This document shows positions 42,651 through 51,870 of a stretch of 64,000 nucleotides of DNA, one piece after another. Every line of letters starts with the position of its first letter. The first letter of the stretch is position 1. The stretch spans positions 1 to 64,000 of the forward strand of contig NZ_BAAAXV010000008.1 of the NCBI RefSeq assembly GCF_039535785.1, written 5' to 3'. Both the position numbers and the translations under genes were made by a program. The stretch comes from Nonomuraea helvata. GTDB taxonomy: Bacteria; Actinomycetota; Actinomycetes; Streptosporangiales; Streptosporangiaceae. The notes beneath the pieces were generated by a model. The model searched no databases, was not told the DNA's origin, and was given only the letters and a program-made list of their open reading frames with translations.

Positions 42651-43389
42651 GACCAAGGAAACGGCTACGCGGACGATCAGGATGGAGGTCGCCCGCTACC
42701 GGCCCGGCGAGGACGACGAGCCGGTGTTCCAGGGGTACGACGTGCCGCTCATGCCTGACTGGGCGGTGCTCGACGGGCTCAACCACATCAAGGACCAGCT
42801 CGACGGCAGCCTGTCGTACCGCTGGTCGTGCCGGATGGGCGTGTGCGGCTCCTGCGGCATGACCGTCAACGGCGAGCCCAGGCTGACCTGCGGCACCTTC
42901 CTCACCGAGTACGGCGAGGGCCCGATCAGGATCGAGCCGCTGAAAGGCTTCCCGGTGATCAGGGACCTGGTCGTGGACATCGACGGGTTCCTCGCCAAGC
43001 TGTCGTCCACGCGGCCGTGGCTGGTCAGAGAGGGCGAGGAGCTGCCGCTGACCACCGAGTACGCCCAGACGCCCGAGCAGCTGGACGCGTACAAGCAGTA
43101 CAGCATGTGCATCAACTGCCTGCTCTGCTACTCGGCCTGCCCCGTCTACGTGCTCGACCCCGACTTCCTCGGCCCGGCCGCCATCGCGCTCGCCCAGCGC
43201 TACAACCTGGACTCGCGCGACATGGGCGACCGGTTCGACGTGCTGAACCAGGAGGACGCCGTGTGGGGGTGCACGTTCGTCGGCGAGTGCACGCGGGTCT
43301 GCCCCAAGCACGTGGACCCGGCCGAGGCCATCCAGCGCTACAAGCTGACCGCCGCCCTGCGCTCCGTCCTGCCGTGGAGCAGGCGATGA
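42643..43389 (+). CDS. frdB: Fumarate reductase iron-sulfur subunit
   Basis: 248 residues. The [2Fe-2S] cluster is held by CRMGVCGSCGMTVNGEPRLTC. The [4Fe-4S] and [3Fe-4S] clusters are held by CINCLLCYSACPV and CTFVGECTRVCPKHVDP. It passes electrons between the quinone site in the membrane and FAD in FrdA. GTG 42643 lies inside the end of frdA; its stop overlaps frdC by ATGA. The length and cluster pattern are normal. Confidence 0.95.
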   Translation: MTETKETATRTIRMEVARYRPGEDDEPVFQGYDVPLMPDWAVLDGLNHIKDQLDGSLSYRWSCRMGVCGSCGMTVNGEPRLTCGTFLTEYGEGPIRIEPLKGFPVIRDLVVDIDGFLAKLSSTRPWLVREGEELPLTTEYAQTPEQLDAYKQYSMCINCLLCYSACPVYVLDPDFLGPAAIALAQRYNLDSRDMGDRFDVLNQEDAVWGCTFVGECTRVCPKHVDPAEAIQRYKLTAALRSVLPWSRR

Positions 43390-43769
43390 CGGGCGCGTAC
43401 CGGCCGCCGCGCGACAACCTGTGGTTCGCCCGCACCCGTCACTGCGCCTTCTTCGTGCTGCGCGAGCTGACCAGCGTCTTCGTGGCCTGGACGATCGTCT
43501 TCCTGCTGATGTTCGTCGACGCCGTGCGCACCGGGAGCCTCCAGGAGTTCGGCGCGCTGGCCGGCCGGCCGTGGATGATCGCGATCAACGTGCTCGCCCT
43601 GGCCGCGACCGTCCTCCACACGATCACGTTCCTCAACCTCGCCCCCAAGGCCACCGTCGTCCGGCTGGACGGCTGGCGGGTGCCCGCCTGGATGATCCAG
43701 GGCGGCAACCACTCGGCCTGGGTGGTGCTCTCCGTGCTGATCGCCTACTTCATCCTGAGGTCGCCATGA
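43386..43769 (+). CDS. frdC: Fumarate reductase membrane anchor C
   Basis: 127 residues with three membrane helices. The FrdC pattern is seen in YRPPRDNLWFARTRHCAFF, LRELTSVFVAWTIVFLLMF and a terminal helix. With FrdD it forms a haem-free quinone-binding anchor (type D). ATG 43386 overlaps the frdB stop, and its own stop overlaps frdD, so all four genes are translationally coupled. Confidence 0.9.
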   Translation: MTGAYRPPRDNLWFARTRHCAFFVLRELTSVFVAWTIVFLLMFVDAVRTGSLQEFGALAGRPWMIAINVLALAATVLHTITFLNLAPKATVVRLDGWRVPAWMIQGGNHSAWVVLSVLIAYFILRSP

Positions 43770-44107
43770 GACGCACCCTGGAGCCGTACCTGTGGCTGCT
43801 CTTCAGCGGTGGGGGAGTGGTGGCGGCGCTCCTGCTGCCGGTGCTCGTGCTGCTCTTCGGGGTGCTCATGCCGCTCGGCGTGGTGGACTGGCCGACGGCC
43901 GAGCACCTGCGCGCGCTGGCCGACAACGTGCTGGTGCGGCTCGCGCTCCTGGCGGTCGTCGTGCTCTGTCTTTTCCACGCCGCGCACCGCATCCGGTTCA
44001 CCAGCGAGGAACTGCTCGGCATCGCCAGGTTCGACCTGGTTATAGCGGTGATCTGCTACGGGGGCGCGGTCGTGGGCGCGATAACGGCCGGGCTAATACT
44101 GTTCTGA
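43766..44107 (+). CDS. frdD: Fumarate reductase membrane anchor D
   Basis: 113 residues with three helices. EPYLWLLFSGGGVVAALLLP is the usual FrdD N-terminus, and FHAAHRIRF is in the loop before the last helix. It partners FrdC at the quinone site. ATG 43766 overlaps the frdC stop by ATGA. It is the last gene of the operon; no clear terminator follows. Confidence 0.9.
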   Translation: MRRTLEPYLWLLFSGGGVVAALLLPVLVLLFGVLMPLGVVDWPTAEHLRALADNVLVRLALLAVVVLCLFHAAHRIRFTSEELLGIARFDLVIAVICYGGAVVGAITAGLILF

Positions 44108-44157
44108 GGCGCGGCGCGAACCATGCACCAAATGTCCCCCTTTGATCACGTTTCAAC

Positions 44158-44239
44158 AACGTACTTTACGTTTCGTTGACTTACCCTCTAGCGTCCGGCA
44201 TTGCACTCCCTTATGGCCATGCGCCCGGTGACCCCGGGC
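44158..44239 (+). promoter_or_regulatory. Upstream region of the M6 protease: dyad, -10 box and leader hairpin
   Basis: AACGTA-ctt-TACGTT (44158-44172), flanked by CAAC/GTTG, overlaps a possible -35 TTTACG (44165-44170). TAGCGT (44189-44194) is 18 nt on. GCCCGG-tgacc-CCGGGC (44223-44239) can pair just before the Shine-Dalgarno sequence GAGAGGG (44241-44247). Control of a secreted protease by a dyad-binding protein is inferred. Confidence 0.4.
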
Positions 44240-44253
44240 AGAGAGGGTAACTG

Positions 44254-46998
44254 GTGCCCAGCACGAAGCGCTTATTAGCAGCTTTCCCGGCGGTCGCCCT
44301 TCTCGGCGCCGCCCTGTCCGTGCCTACGGCTCAAGCGGCGTCAGCCGCCGACTACGAGCCCACGGCCGCGGACTACTACATCAATTACGCTCCGCCCGCG
44401 GTCGAGAAGGACCCGCAGGAGCCCTCGGTCAACGACGGCAAGCAGCGCTCGCTGACCCCGGCGCAGAAGTTCGACAGGAAGTTCACCAGCGGGAATCCGG
44501 CAGCCGGTCGCATTCTCGCCGCCCGCGAGAACCAGGCCATCAAGACCGGCCGCAACCCCGCTGAATGGATTTTCAAGAACTCCAAGCAGACCCGCACGGC
44601 CAAACTCCTGACGATCCTCGTCGAGTTCAACGACCAGGCCAACGACGACTTCTCGGGCTTCAACCGGCTGCGCACCGTCAACAGCGCACCCGACGACTGC
44701 GTGGTCGAGCCGGCCGGGACGCTCAAGAACGGTCCCCTGCACAACAACATCCCCGACCCGGCCACGCTGCCGCACAAGGACAACAACTCCTTCTGGGTCA
44801 AGGACTTCAGCACCGAGCACTTCAACAAGATGCTCTACACCGACAAGGGCATCACCGAGCGCGTGCGCCCCGACCTGAAGGACCCGCGCGACGGCAAGGC
44901 CGGCATCGACATCTCCGGCTACACGATGAAGAAGATGTACGAGGAGATGTCCAAGGGCGCCTACTCCGTCACCGGGTCGGCGGTCGGCTGGATCAAGGTC
45001 CCGCACTCCGAGGCCTACTACGGCGCGGCGAAGTGCGGCGGCGCTCCCCAGGACATGTCCGGCCACCCGGACAACCCGCTCGGCGCCCAGCAGCTGCCCA
45101 TCGACGTCGTGCAGTCGCTGGCCAAGGCCCAGCCGAACTTCCCGTGGGCCGACTACGACCTCGAGGACACCTCCGACGCCGACGGCGACGGCAACTTCAA
45201 CGAGCCCGACGGCGTGGTCGACCACCTGGTGCTGGTCCACGCCGGCAAGGACAAGTCATCCGACGGCGGCGCCCAGGGCACGTACGCGATCTGGGCCCAC
45301 TCCAGCGCGGTCGCCGGCGGCTACAAGATCCCCGGCAGTGACAAGAAGATCTCCAACTACATCGTGCAGCCCGAGGACTCCGGCGTCGGCGTCTTCGCCC
45401 ACGAGTACGGCCACGACCTGGGCCTGCCCGACCTGTACGACACCTCGGGCGCGGCCAGCTCGGCCGTGGACTTCTGGGACCTCATGTCCAGCGGCTCCCA
45501 CTCCGGCCCCATCTTCCAGTCGATGCCGGCCCACATGGGCCTGTGGGACAAGTGGGTGCTCGGCTGGGCGAACCCGAAGACGTTCAACGCGGGCGACGCC
45601 GCCAGGCTCGTCACGGTCGGCCAGTCCTCGCGCACGCCCAGGCTCACCGAGGACGGCGTCCGGGTGAACGTGCCCTCCGCCCCGGTGAAGATGATCGACC
45701 CCCACAGCGGCTCGAACGCCTGGTGGAGCGGCCTGGACCAGGACTGGGCCAACCTCACGCTGACGCGCGACCTGCCCGTCCCCGCCGGGACCGATCTCAA
45801 GTTGTGGATGTGGAACAACTACGTGATCGAGCAGGACTGGGACTTCGGCTTCGTCGAGGTCTCGACCGACGGCGGCCAGACCTGGGCCCAGCAGAAGGTC
45901 TTCGACGAGGCCGGGAACGAGGTCAGCACGCCTGACGACTACCCGGACCCGAACAAGAACCTCAAGACCTTCGGCGACAAGAAGTACGGCCTCACCGGTG
46001 ACAGCGGCGGCTGGCGGCACGACTACGTCAACCTGACGCCGTTCGCCGGGAAGACGGTCAAGCTGCGGCTGACGTACAACACCGACGCCGCCTTCGAGGA
46101 GCGCGGCTGGCACGCCGACGACTTCCAGCTCACCAACGGCGCCACGGCCGTGTGGAGCGACGACGTCGAGGGCGGCGACAACGGCTGGAAGGCCACTGGT
46201 GGCACCTTCACCAACACCAGCGGCCAGGGCTGGACCCGCAACAACGGCGAGCGCGAGATCTCCCGGTTCTACCTGGCCGAGTGGCGTAACTTCGACGGCT
46301 TCGACAACGGTCTGAAGTACACCTACGACACCGACTACTCCCGTGACGGGGCGTGGAAGGTGCAGAAGCTGGCCTACAACGCGCCGGGCCTGCTGGTGTG
46401 GTACCGCGACTCGACGTTCACCAACAACAACCTCTCCAACAACCTGCGGCTCCCGCCGAGCCTCGGCCCCAAGGGCAGCCTGCTGGTCGTGGACTCGCAC
46501 TTCGAACCGCTGCGCCGCACCGGGACCGCGGCCGAGAAGGACCCGACGCTGCAGAAGAACCTGCAGGGGCGCGTCCAGTCGTCCAACGCCGCGTTCGGGT
46601 TCGGCAAGACGTACCCGTTCAAGGAGTGCATCGAGGCGGCGGACGAGCCGTTCAGCGCGTACTGCACGGACCTGCCCGCGCAGAAGGGCGTCCCGGCCTT
46701 CACCGACGCCAAGACCTGGTACCCGGGCCTCGAGGTCATCAACGGCAGTCTCTACTACCGTGACTTCGACGCCTCGGTGGTCGTGCCGTCGAAGGGCGAC
46801 CAGGCGTACACCACCCGCGTGGTGCACCAGGACGGCACCCCCGCCACGGAGCTGTACGGCCAGGTGGTCGCCGGCTCGAAGCTCGGCACCGGCAACCCCG
46901 GTGACGAGGGCAAGGCGCTGGGCGTGCAGTTCAAGCTGGTGAGTCCGCTGCCGGGCAACCTGGGCGCCATCGTCCAGGTCGTCCCGCCGAAGAAGTAG
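44254..46998 (+). CDS. Secreted M6 family (immune inhibitor A-like) metalloprotease
   Basis: 914 residues. The signal peptide is MPSTKRLLAAFPAVALLGAA with cleavage near AQAASA, then a propeptide of ~90 residues. The catalytic zinc motif is FAHEYGHDLGLPDLYD (HExxHxxGxxD) starting at His383. After it come immune-inhibitor-A beta domains, with DDVEGGDNGWKATGGTF and WYRDSTFTNNN. Secreted M6 proteases degrade extracellular proteins; in Bacillus they attack host antibacterial peptides, which need not hold here. GTG 44254 follows GAGAGGG. A terminator follows the stop. Confidence 0.94.
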   Translation: MPSTKRLLAAFPAVALLGAALSVPTAQAASAADYEPTAADYYINYAPPAVEKDPQEPSVNDGKQRSLTPAQKFDRKFTSGNPAAGRILAARENQAIKTGRNPAEWIFKNSKQTRTAKLLTILVEFNDQANDDFSGFNRLRTVNSAPDDCVVEPAGTLKNGPLHNNIPDPATLPHKDNNSFWVKDFSTEHFNKMLYTDKGITERVRPDLKDPRDGKAGIDISGYTMKKMYEEMSKGAYSVTGSAVGWIKVPHSEAYYGAAKCGGAPQDMSGHPDNPLGAQQLPIDVVQSLAKAQPNFPWADYDLEDTSDADGDGNFNEPDGVVDHLVLVHAGKDKSSDGGAQGTYAIWAHSSAVAGGYKIPGSDKKISNYIVQPEDSGVGVFAHEYGHDLGLPDLYDTSGAASSAVDFWDLMSSGSHSGPIFQSMPAHMGLWDKWVLGWANPKTFNAGDAARLVTVGQSSRTPRLTEDGVRVNVPSAPVKMIDPHSGSNAWWSGLDQDWANLTLTRDLPVPAGTDLKLWMWNNYVIEQDWDFGFVEVSTDGGQTWAQQKVFDEAGNEVSTPDDYPDPNKNLKTFGDKKYGLTGDSGGWRHDYVNLTPFAGKTVKLRLTYNTDAAFEERGWHADDFQLTNGATAVWSDDVEGGDNGWKATGGTFTNTSGQGWTRNNGEREISRFYLAEWRNFDGFDNGLKYTYDTDYSRDGAWKVQKLAYNAPGLLVWYRDSTFTNNNLSNNLRLPPSLGPKGSLLVVDSHFEPLRRTGTAAEKDPTLQKNLQGRVQSSNAAFGFGKTYPFKECIEAADEPFSAYCTDLPAQKGVPAFTDAKTWYPGLEVINGSLYYRDFDASVVVPSKGDQAYTTRVVHQDGTPATELYGQVVAGSKLGTGNPGDEGKALGVQFKLVSPLPGNLGAIVQVVPPKK

Positions 46999-47006
46999 TA
47001 GTGATC

Positions 47007-47036
47007 ATGGGCCGCCGGGACCTCCTGGCGGCCCAT
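47007..47036 (+). terminator. Terminator hairpin after the M6 protease
   Basis: ATGGGCCGCC (47007-47016), 10-nt loop, GGCGGCCCAT (47027-47036): a perfect 10-bp stem 8 nt past the stop. Confidence 0.65.
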
Positions 47037-47049
47037 ACCATTGGTGTCC

Positions 47050-47988
47050 ATGAGCGAATTGCGCACCAAGGACGAGCACACCGAGGCGATCCGGAGGGAT
47101 CGCAAGGTGGCAGTGGTGGTCAACACTCGCTCGCGCCGGGGCCGCCGCCACTACTTCGAGGTCATCGAGCAGATCCACAACCTCGGGTTCGAGCCGCTGG
47201 CTGAGCTGTCGGTCTACAACCCCAAGCGGCTGCGCGAGCTGCTTGACACGGCCCTGGGCACCAAGCCCGACCTGCTCATCGTGGGCGGCGGCGACGGCAC
47301 CCTCTCCTCGGCGGTGCGCCACGTGGCACACCGCGACGTGGCGCTCGGCGTGCTGCCGCTCGGCACCACCAACAACTTCGCCAGAAGCCTCGGCCTCCCG
47401 CTCGACCTGGCCGGGGCGATCAGGGTGTTCGCCACCGGCAAGGTGGCCGACATCGACCTCGGCATGGCCGACGACCGGCCGTTCGCCAACCTCGCCAGCT
47501 TCGGCGTCTCCGTCGAGGTGGCGGGCAGGGTCAAGCCGTGGCTCAAGCGCATCGTGGGGCGTCCCGCCTACCCGCTGACCGCGCTGACCATCCTGCCGGG
47601 GCACACGCCGTTCCGCGCGTACATCACCGTGGAGGGGCAGCGCCACGAGCTGCTCACTCACCAGCTCAACATCGCCAACGGCCGCTTCCACGGCGGCTGG
47701 CAGGTGGCCAGGGACATCAGCATCGACAACGGCCAGCTGGTCGCCTACCAGCTCGGCTCGGGCAAGAAGCTGCGGCTGCTCGGGGAGACCCTGATCAGGG
47801 CGACCACCGGGCGGTGGCGCAGCCTCGCCGGCGGGCCGTTCGTGGTGGGGCGCGAGATGCTGCTGGAGACCGACCCGCCGATGGCGGCGGACGTGGACGG
47901 CGAGGTACGGCTGCGCACGCCGATCCGGCTCCGGGTGGTGCCCAACGGCGTGCGCGTGATGGTGCCCGACTCCTTCGAGGACCGCTGA
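47050..47988 (+). CDS. Diacylglycerol kinase/lipid kinase family protein
   Basis: 312 residues from ATG 47050. The DAGK catalytic domain has VAVVVNTRSRRGRRHYFEVI, the nucleotide loop LLIVGGGDGTLSSAV, and LPLGTTNNFARSLGL. The C-terminal half is the beta-rich domain of YegS/DgkB-like kinases. It phosphorylates a lipid such as diacylglycerol or a sphingoid-type lipid at the membrane. A TACCAT box (47036-47041) is 8 nt upstream and favours ATG 47050 over TTG 47041 or GTG 47044. It is convergent with the SWIM gene. Confidence 0.9.
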   Translation: MSELRTKDEHTEAIRRDRKVAVVVNTRSRRGRRHYFEVIEQIHNLGFEPLAELSVYNPKRLRELLDTALGTKPDLLIVGGGDGTLSSAVRHVAHRDVALGVLPLGTTNNFARSLGLPLDLAGAIRVFATGKVADIDLGMADDRPFANLASFGVSVEVAGRVKPWLKRIVGRPAYPLTALTILPGHTPFRAYITVEGQRHELLTHQLNIANGRFHGGWQVARDISIDNGQLVAYQLGSGKKLRLLGETLIRATTGRWRSLAGGPFVVGREMLLETDPPMAADVDGEVRLRTPIRLRVVPNGVRVMVPDSFEDR

Positions 47989-48018
47989 CCACACCCGCTT
48001 GCGGCGGCCGGTGCCGAG

Positions 48019-48795
48019 TCAGGAGTCGGCGAGCGCCTGGTAGGCCCGGGTGAGGGTGCCGGCCAGGTCGGCAGGGGGCGGGAAGACGCGCAGGAGCAGG
48101 TCCGGGGCGGCCGTCGTGGGGCGGCGTTCGGGCCGGTGCGCCGTGGCGCCGGGCGCGTAGAAGTCGGCCAGCCGGTCGGCGAACGGCACGTCCTCCACCT
48201 CCACCCCGGACGCCTCCTCCGCCAGCGACCCGAGCAGCTGCTCCCGGGTACGGCCACGCCAGGCCAGCACCAGGAACGGGTCGTCGTCGAACGACTCGGC
48301 CAGCAGGTAGAGCACCGCCGACAGGTGCTTGCACGGGAAGCCCCAGTCGGGGCACGAGCAGTCCATGTCGAGGTCGCGGGGGAACAGGTCGATCCCGAGC
48401 GCGGCGAACAGCTCCTCGATCTCCGTCGGCATCTCTCCCGCCAGCAGCTTGGCCCGGTAGACGGCCTGCTCGGCGATCGACTCCTCGATGGCGGCCCAGC
48501 GCTGCTCGCCGTACGCCTCGATCCTGATCACGACCTCGTACGGACGGCGCCGCGAGCCCTGGACGGACGCCCTGACCTTGCCGGGGGACAGGTCGATCGA
48601 CAGGACCTGGCCCTGGCGGGCGTACGCGCGGCCGCGCGTGAGGCGGCCCTTGTCGCAGATGCGCTCCAGGATGTCGATGAAGCGCCTGGACCACCAGGTG
48701 GAGCCGATGCTGCCCCGCTGGGTGCGGGCCCTGATGCCGCCCTCGACCCTGATCGGCCTGGCGTCCTCGAACCAGGCGCGCTTGTCGTCGGGCAT
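48019..48795 (-). CDS. SWIM zinc-finger protein
   Basis: 258 residues. The SWIM motif is CSCPDWGFPCKHLSAVLY (CxC...CxH) near residue 150. Upstream of it is GSTWWSRRFIDILERICDKG, the conserved N-terminal stretch of these partners. It binds zinc and probably DNA or the helicase. It starts 2 nt after the SNF2 helicase stop, so the two form a coupled pair. The same pair occurs in mycobacteria (Rv2101 helicase with Rv2102, from memory). The reading frame upstream of 48795 lies inside the helicase gene and is not used. Confidence 0.9.
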   Translation of the reverse strand: MPDDKRAWFEDARPIRVEGGIRARTQRGSIGSTWWSRRFIDILERICDKGRLTRGRAYARQGQVLSIDLSPGKVRASVQGSRRRPYEVVIRIEAYGEQRWAAIEESIAEQAVYRAKLLAGEMPTEIEELFAALGIDLFPRDLDMDCSCPDWGFPCKHLSAVLYLLAESFDDDPFLVLAWRGRTREQLLGSLAEEASGVEVEDVPFADRLADFYAPGATAHRPERRPTTAAPDLLLRVFPPPADLAGTLTRAYQALADS

Positions 48796-48797
48796 CG

Positions 48798-51779
48798 TCA
48801 GCCCACCCCCTCCGCCGTGAGCCTGAACACCTCGCGCAGCTCGTCGGTCGACAGGTCCGTCAGCCAGTCCTCGCCGGTGCCGACCACCCGCTCGGCCAGG
48901 GCCTTCTTGCGCTCGATCATCTGGTCGACGCGCTCTTCGAGAGTGCCCGCGCAGATGAGCTTGCGTACCTGCACGTTCTTGCGCTGTCCGATGCGGAACG
49001 CCCGGTCGGTGGCCTGGTCCTCGACGGCCGGGTTCCACCAGCGGTCCACGTGGATGACGTGGTTGGCGGCGGTCAGGTTGAGCCCGACCCCGGCCGCCTT
49101 GAGCGACAGCACGAACAGCATCGGCTCGTCGTCGTGCTGGAACCGCTCGACCAGGCGGTCGCGGGTCTTCTTGGGCAGGCCGCCGTGCAGCCAGAGCACG
49201 GTGGTGTCGAGCCGCTGGGCGAGGTACGGCTGGAGCATGCTCCCGAATTCGGCATATTGCGTGAAAAGCAGAGCCTTTTCGCCTTCTGCCAGGATTTCTT
49301 CTGACAACTGCTCCAAGCGGGTGAGCTTGCCGGACCTGCCCGACAGGCGGGAGCCGTCCTTGAGCAGATGGGCCGGGTGGTTGCAGACCTGCTTGAGCTT
49401 GGCCATGGTCGCCAGCACCAGCCCGCGCCGCTCGATGCCCTCGCTCCCCTCGATCTTGGCCAGCATGTCGTCCACGACCGCCTGGTAGAGCGTGGCCTGC
49501 TCCGTGGTGAGCGGGCACCACTCCTTGACCTCCAGCTTCTCTGGCAAATCAGAAATAATCGATTTGTCGGTTTTGACGCGCCGGAGGATGAACGGCCCCG
49601 TCGCCCGCTTGAGCGCCTGAGCGGCCTGCTCGTCCTGGCGGGCCTCGATCGGCTCCTGGAAGCGGGTCCTGAACCGGGAACGCGGCCCCAGCAGCCCCGG
49701 GTTCGCGAACTCCATGATCGACCAGAGCTCGGCCAGGTGGTTCTCGACCGGGGTGCCCGTCAGGGCGAGCCTCGTGCCGGTCGGGATGGACCGTACGGCC
49801 TGGGCCTGCAGCGTGCCGCTGTTCTTGATCGCCTGGGCCTCGTCGCACACGACCCTGCGCCACTCGTGCTGTTTGAGCGCGTCCAGGTCGCGGTGGGCGG
49901 TGCCGTACGTGGTGATCACCAGATCGGCCCCCGGGATCAGGGCGGCGTCGCGCCCGCTGCCGTGGTGCACGTACACGCGCAGGCCGGGGGCGAACCTGGC
50001 GGCCTCCCGCTGCCAGTTGCCGACGAGGGACATGGGGCAGACGAGCAGCGTGGGGGTGCCGGCCCGCTCGTGGACGAGCAGGGCCAGCGTGGTGACCGTC
50101 TTGCCCAGCCCCATGTCGTCGGCCAGCACGCCGCCCAGGCCCAGCTCCGACAGGAAGCTCAGCCACGCCAGGCCGCGCTCCTGGTAGGGCCTGAGCGTGG
50201 CGTCCAGCCCGGCCGGGGTCGTGATGGGCACGAGCCGCCGCTCGGCCTGGCCGGACAGCAGCTCGCCGAGCACGCCGTCGGCGTCGACCGCCACCAGCGG
50301 CAGCTCGTCATCGCCCCAGAGATCGGTGCCGACGATGTGGCGCAGCATGTCCGAGGCGGTCGCCTCGCCCGTGCGGGAGCCCGCCACGGCTCTGAGCGCG
50401 GCCTTGAGCTGCCGGTCGTCCAGCTCCACCCACTGGCCGCGCACCCTGACCAGCGGCACCTTCAGCCGGGCCAGCTCGGCCAGCTCCGCCTCGCTGATCG
50501 TCTCGCCGCCCACCGCCAGCTCGACGCGGAAGTCGACCAGCTCCCGCATCCCGAACCCCTGGCCGGTGGCCGCCGTCTGCGCCTTGGCCCTGGTGGTCAG
50601 CTTCAGCCCCAGCTTCGTACGCCCGGCCCAGCGCGGCAGCTGCACCCCGAACCCGGCCGCCTGCAGCAGCGGCGCCGCCTGCCTCAGGAACCCGAACGCG
50701 CCCGCCGTGTCCAGCGCCAGCTCGCTCGGCCTGGGCCCGCGCAGGGCGTGGTCCAGCTCGGGATAGAGCCGGACGGCCCGGCCCAGCCCGGCGAGCAGCT
50801 CCCTCTCGGGAACGCCCGGCAGCCCGGCCACCTTCTCGCCGCTCCAGACGTGGGCGGCGGGGACGTAGAGACTGGGGTCGTCGGCGGCCTGCAACGCCAG
50901 CTCGACCCGCCAGTCGTCGGTGTCGGCGGGCTCCAGCAGGCGGAAGCAGACCCTGGTCGCGCCCTCGGCCGACTCGACCGAGTCACGCCACTTCTCCAGC
51001 TCCCGGCGCAGGTCCGGGACGTCGGGGCAGTCCGGCACGTCGCCGGTCAGGGCGGCCAGCCAGCGCTCGTGGAGCGTCCTGGGTGTGACGACCAGGGGCT
51101 CGGTGAGCGCCTGCCGGACGAGCGTGTCGGTGAACGCTTCGAGGGCCTCCCGCAGGACGTCCGCGGACGGCCGCTCGGTGCGGGAGGTGCGGCAGGCGGG
51201 CGGCATGGCCAGCGCCAGCTCCCGGAAGTATCCGGCGTCGGCCCCGGTCACCACCGGCCGCCACCCGGCCCGGGCGCCGGCCCGCGGAACCGCCCACATG
51301 GCCATGGAATCGCCGGGCTCGGGCTCGGGCTCCGGCTCGGGGGCGGTCGCGCCGGGGATGAGCTGCGGGATGACGCGGCCCCGGCGTACCAGGTCATGGG
51401 CGAAGGCGGCGACGGCGGCCCAGTGGCGCATGGTCGCGGTGCCGGTGTGCTCGGCCAGGACGTGCAGCGCCTGCGAGACCGGCGGGACGACCGCGGGAAC
51501 CTGCCAGAGGCGCAGCCGCGGGCGCGTCACCTCGGCCAGCCGCCCGGTCTCCGGCGAGGGCAGCGGCTCCTTGGCCGAGCCGGGCAGGAGCAGCTCCAGC
51601 GTCCGTGACGGCGGCTCGTCGAGGACCAGCTCGGCGGCGACGCCGTCCGCGGGAGCGGCGAACGGATGGGGCACGCTCTCGGCCTCCGTGGGACGCCGCC
51701 GGCTCGCCGCGGGCACGGCGCCGGCCGTCTCCGCCCAGAAGGCGAGCCCTTCAGCCGACCAGACCCCGTGTACCAGCAC
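48798..51779 (-). CDS. SNF2-family DEAD-like helicase (HepA/HelZ type)
   Basis: 993 residues. The N-terminal ~470 residues are the SNF2-associated domain of bacterial HepA-like proteins and include an (EP)n run near residue 155. The ATPase core has LADDMGLGKTVTTLALL (I), LVCPMSLVGNW (Ia), CDEAQAIKN (II), LTGTPVENHLAELWSIMEF (III), then LFVLSLKAAGVGLNLTAANH (V) and DQATDRAFRIGQRKNVQVRK (VI). All motifs are intact. It is an ATP-driven DNA translocase that remodels protein-DNA complexes. The start is GTG 51779. With the SWIM partner it may act in repair or transcription recycling; a defence role is also possible. Confidence 0.94.
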   Translation of the reverse strand: MLVHGVWSAEGLAFWAETAGAVPAASRRRPTEAESVPHPFAAPADGVAAELVLDEPPSRTLELLLPGSAKEPLPSPETGRLAEVTRPRLRLWQVPAVVPPVSQALHVLAEHTGTATMRHWAAVAAFAHDLVRRGRVIPQLIPGATAPEPEPEPEPGDSMAMWAVPRAGARAGWRPVVTGADAGYFRELALAMPPACRTSRTERPSADVLREALEAFTDTLVRQALTEPLVVTPRTLHERWLAALTGDVPDCPDVPDLRRELEKWRDSVESAEGATRVCFRLLEPADTDDWRVELALQAADDPSLYVPAAHVWSGEKVAGLPGVPERELLAGLGRAVRLYPELDHALRGPRPSELALDTAGAFGFLRQAAPLLQAAGFGVQLPRWAGRTKLGLKLTTRAKAQTAATGQGFGMRELVDFRVELAVGGETISEAELAELARLKVPLVRVRGQWVELDDRQLKAALRAVAGSRTGEATASDMLRHIVGTDLWGDDELPLVAVDADGVLGELLSGQAERRLVPITTPAGLDATLRPYQERGLAWLSFLSELGLGGVLADDMGLGKTVTTLALLVHERAGTPTLLVCPMSLVGNWQREAARFAPGLRVYVHHGSGRDAALIPGADLVITTYGTAHRDLDALKQHEWRRVVCDEAQAIKNSGTLQAQAVRSIPTGTRLALTGTPVENHLAELWSIMEFANPGLLGPRSRFRTRFQEPIEARQDEQAAQALKRATGPFILRRVKTDKSIISDLPEKLEVKEWCPLTTEQATLYQAVVDDMLAKIEGSEGIERRGLVLATMAKLKQVCNHPAHLLKDGSRLSGRSGKLTRLEQLSEEILAEGEKALLFTQYAEFGSMLQPYLAQRLDTTVLWLHGGLPKKTRDRLVERFQHDDEPMLFVLSLKAAGVGLNLTAANHVIHVDRWWNPAVEDQATDRAFRIGQRKNVQVRKLICAGTLEERVDQMIERKKALAERVVGTGEDWLTDLSTDELREVFRLTAEGVG

Positions 51780-51858
51780 CTCGGCAGGTTACCGCCCGGA
51801 ACGGAAGATCGAACCCGCATGGCCCCCGCGCCCGCCCGCCAGGAAGATCGGGAGAGCT

Positions 51859-51864
51859 TAGGAT
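51859..51864 (+). promoter_or_regulatory. -10 box for the methyltransferase
   Basis: TAGGAT 6 nt before ATG 51871 with no Shine-Dalgarno sequence; a leaderless start is likely. No clear -35 box. Confidence 0.4.
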
Positions 51865-51870
51865 CCTGAC

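Noticed and set aside
49368..51608. 746-residue open frame on the plus strand
   Set aside because: Antisense to the SNF2 helicase, whose motifs are all intact.
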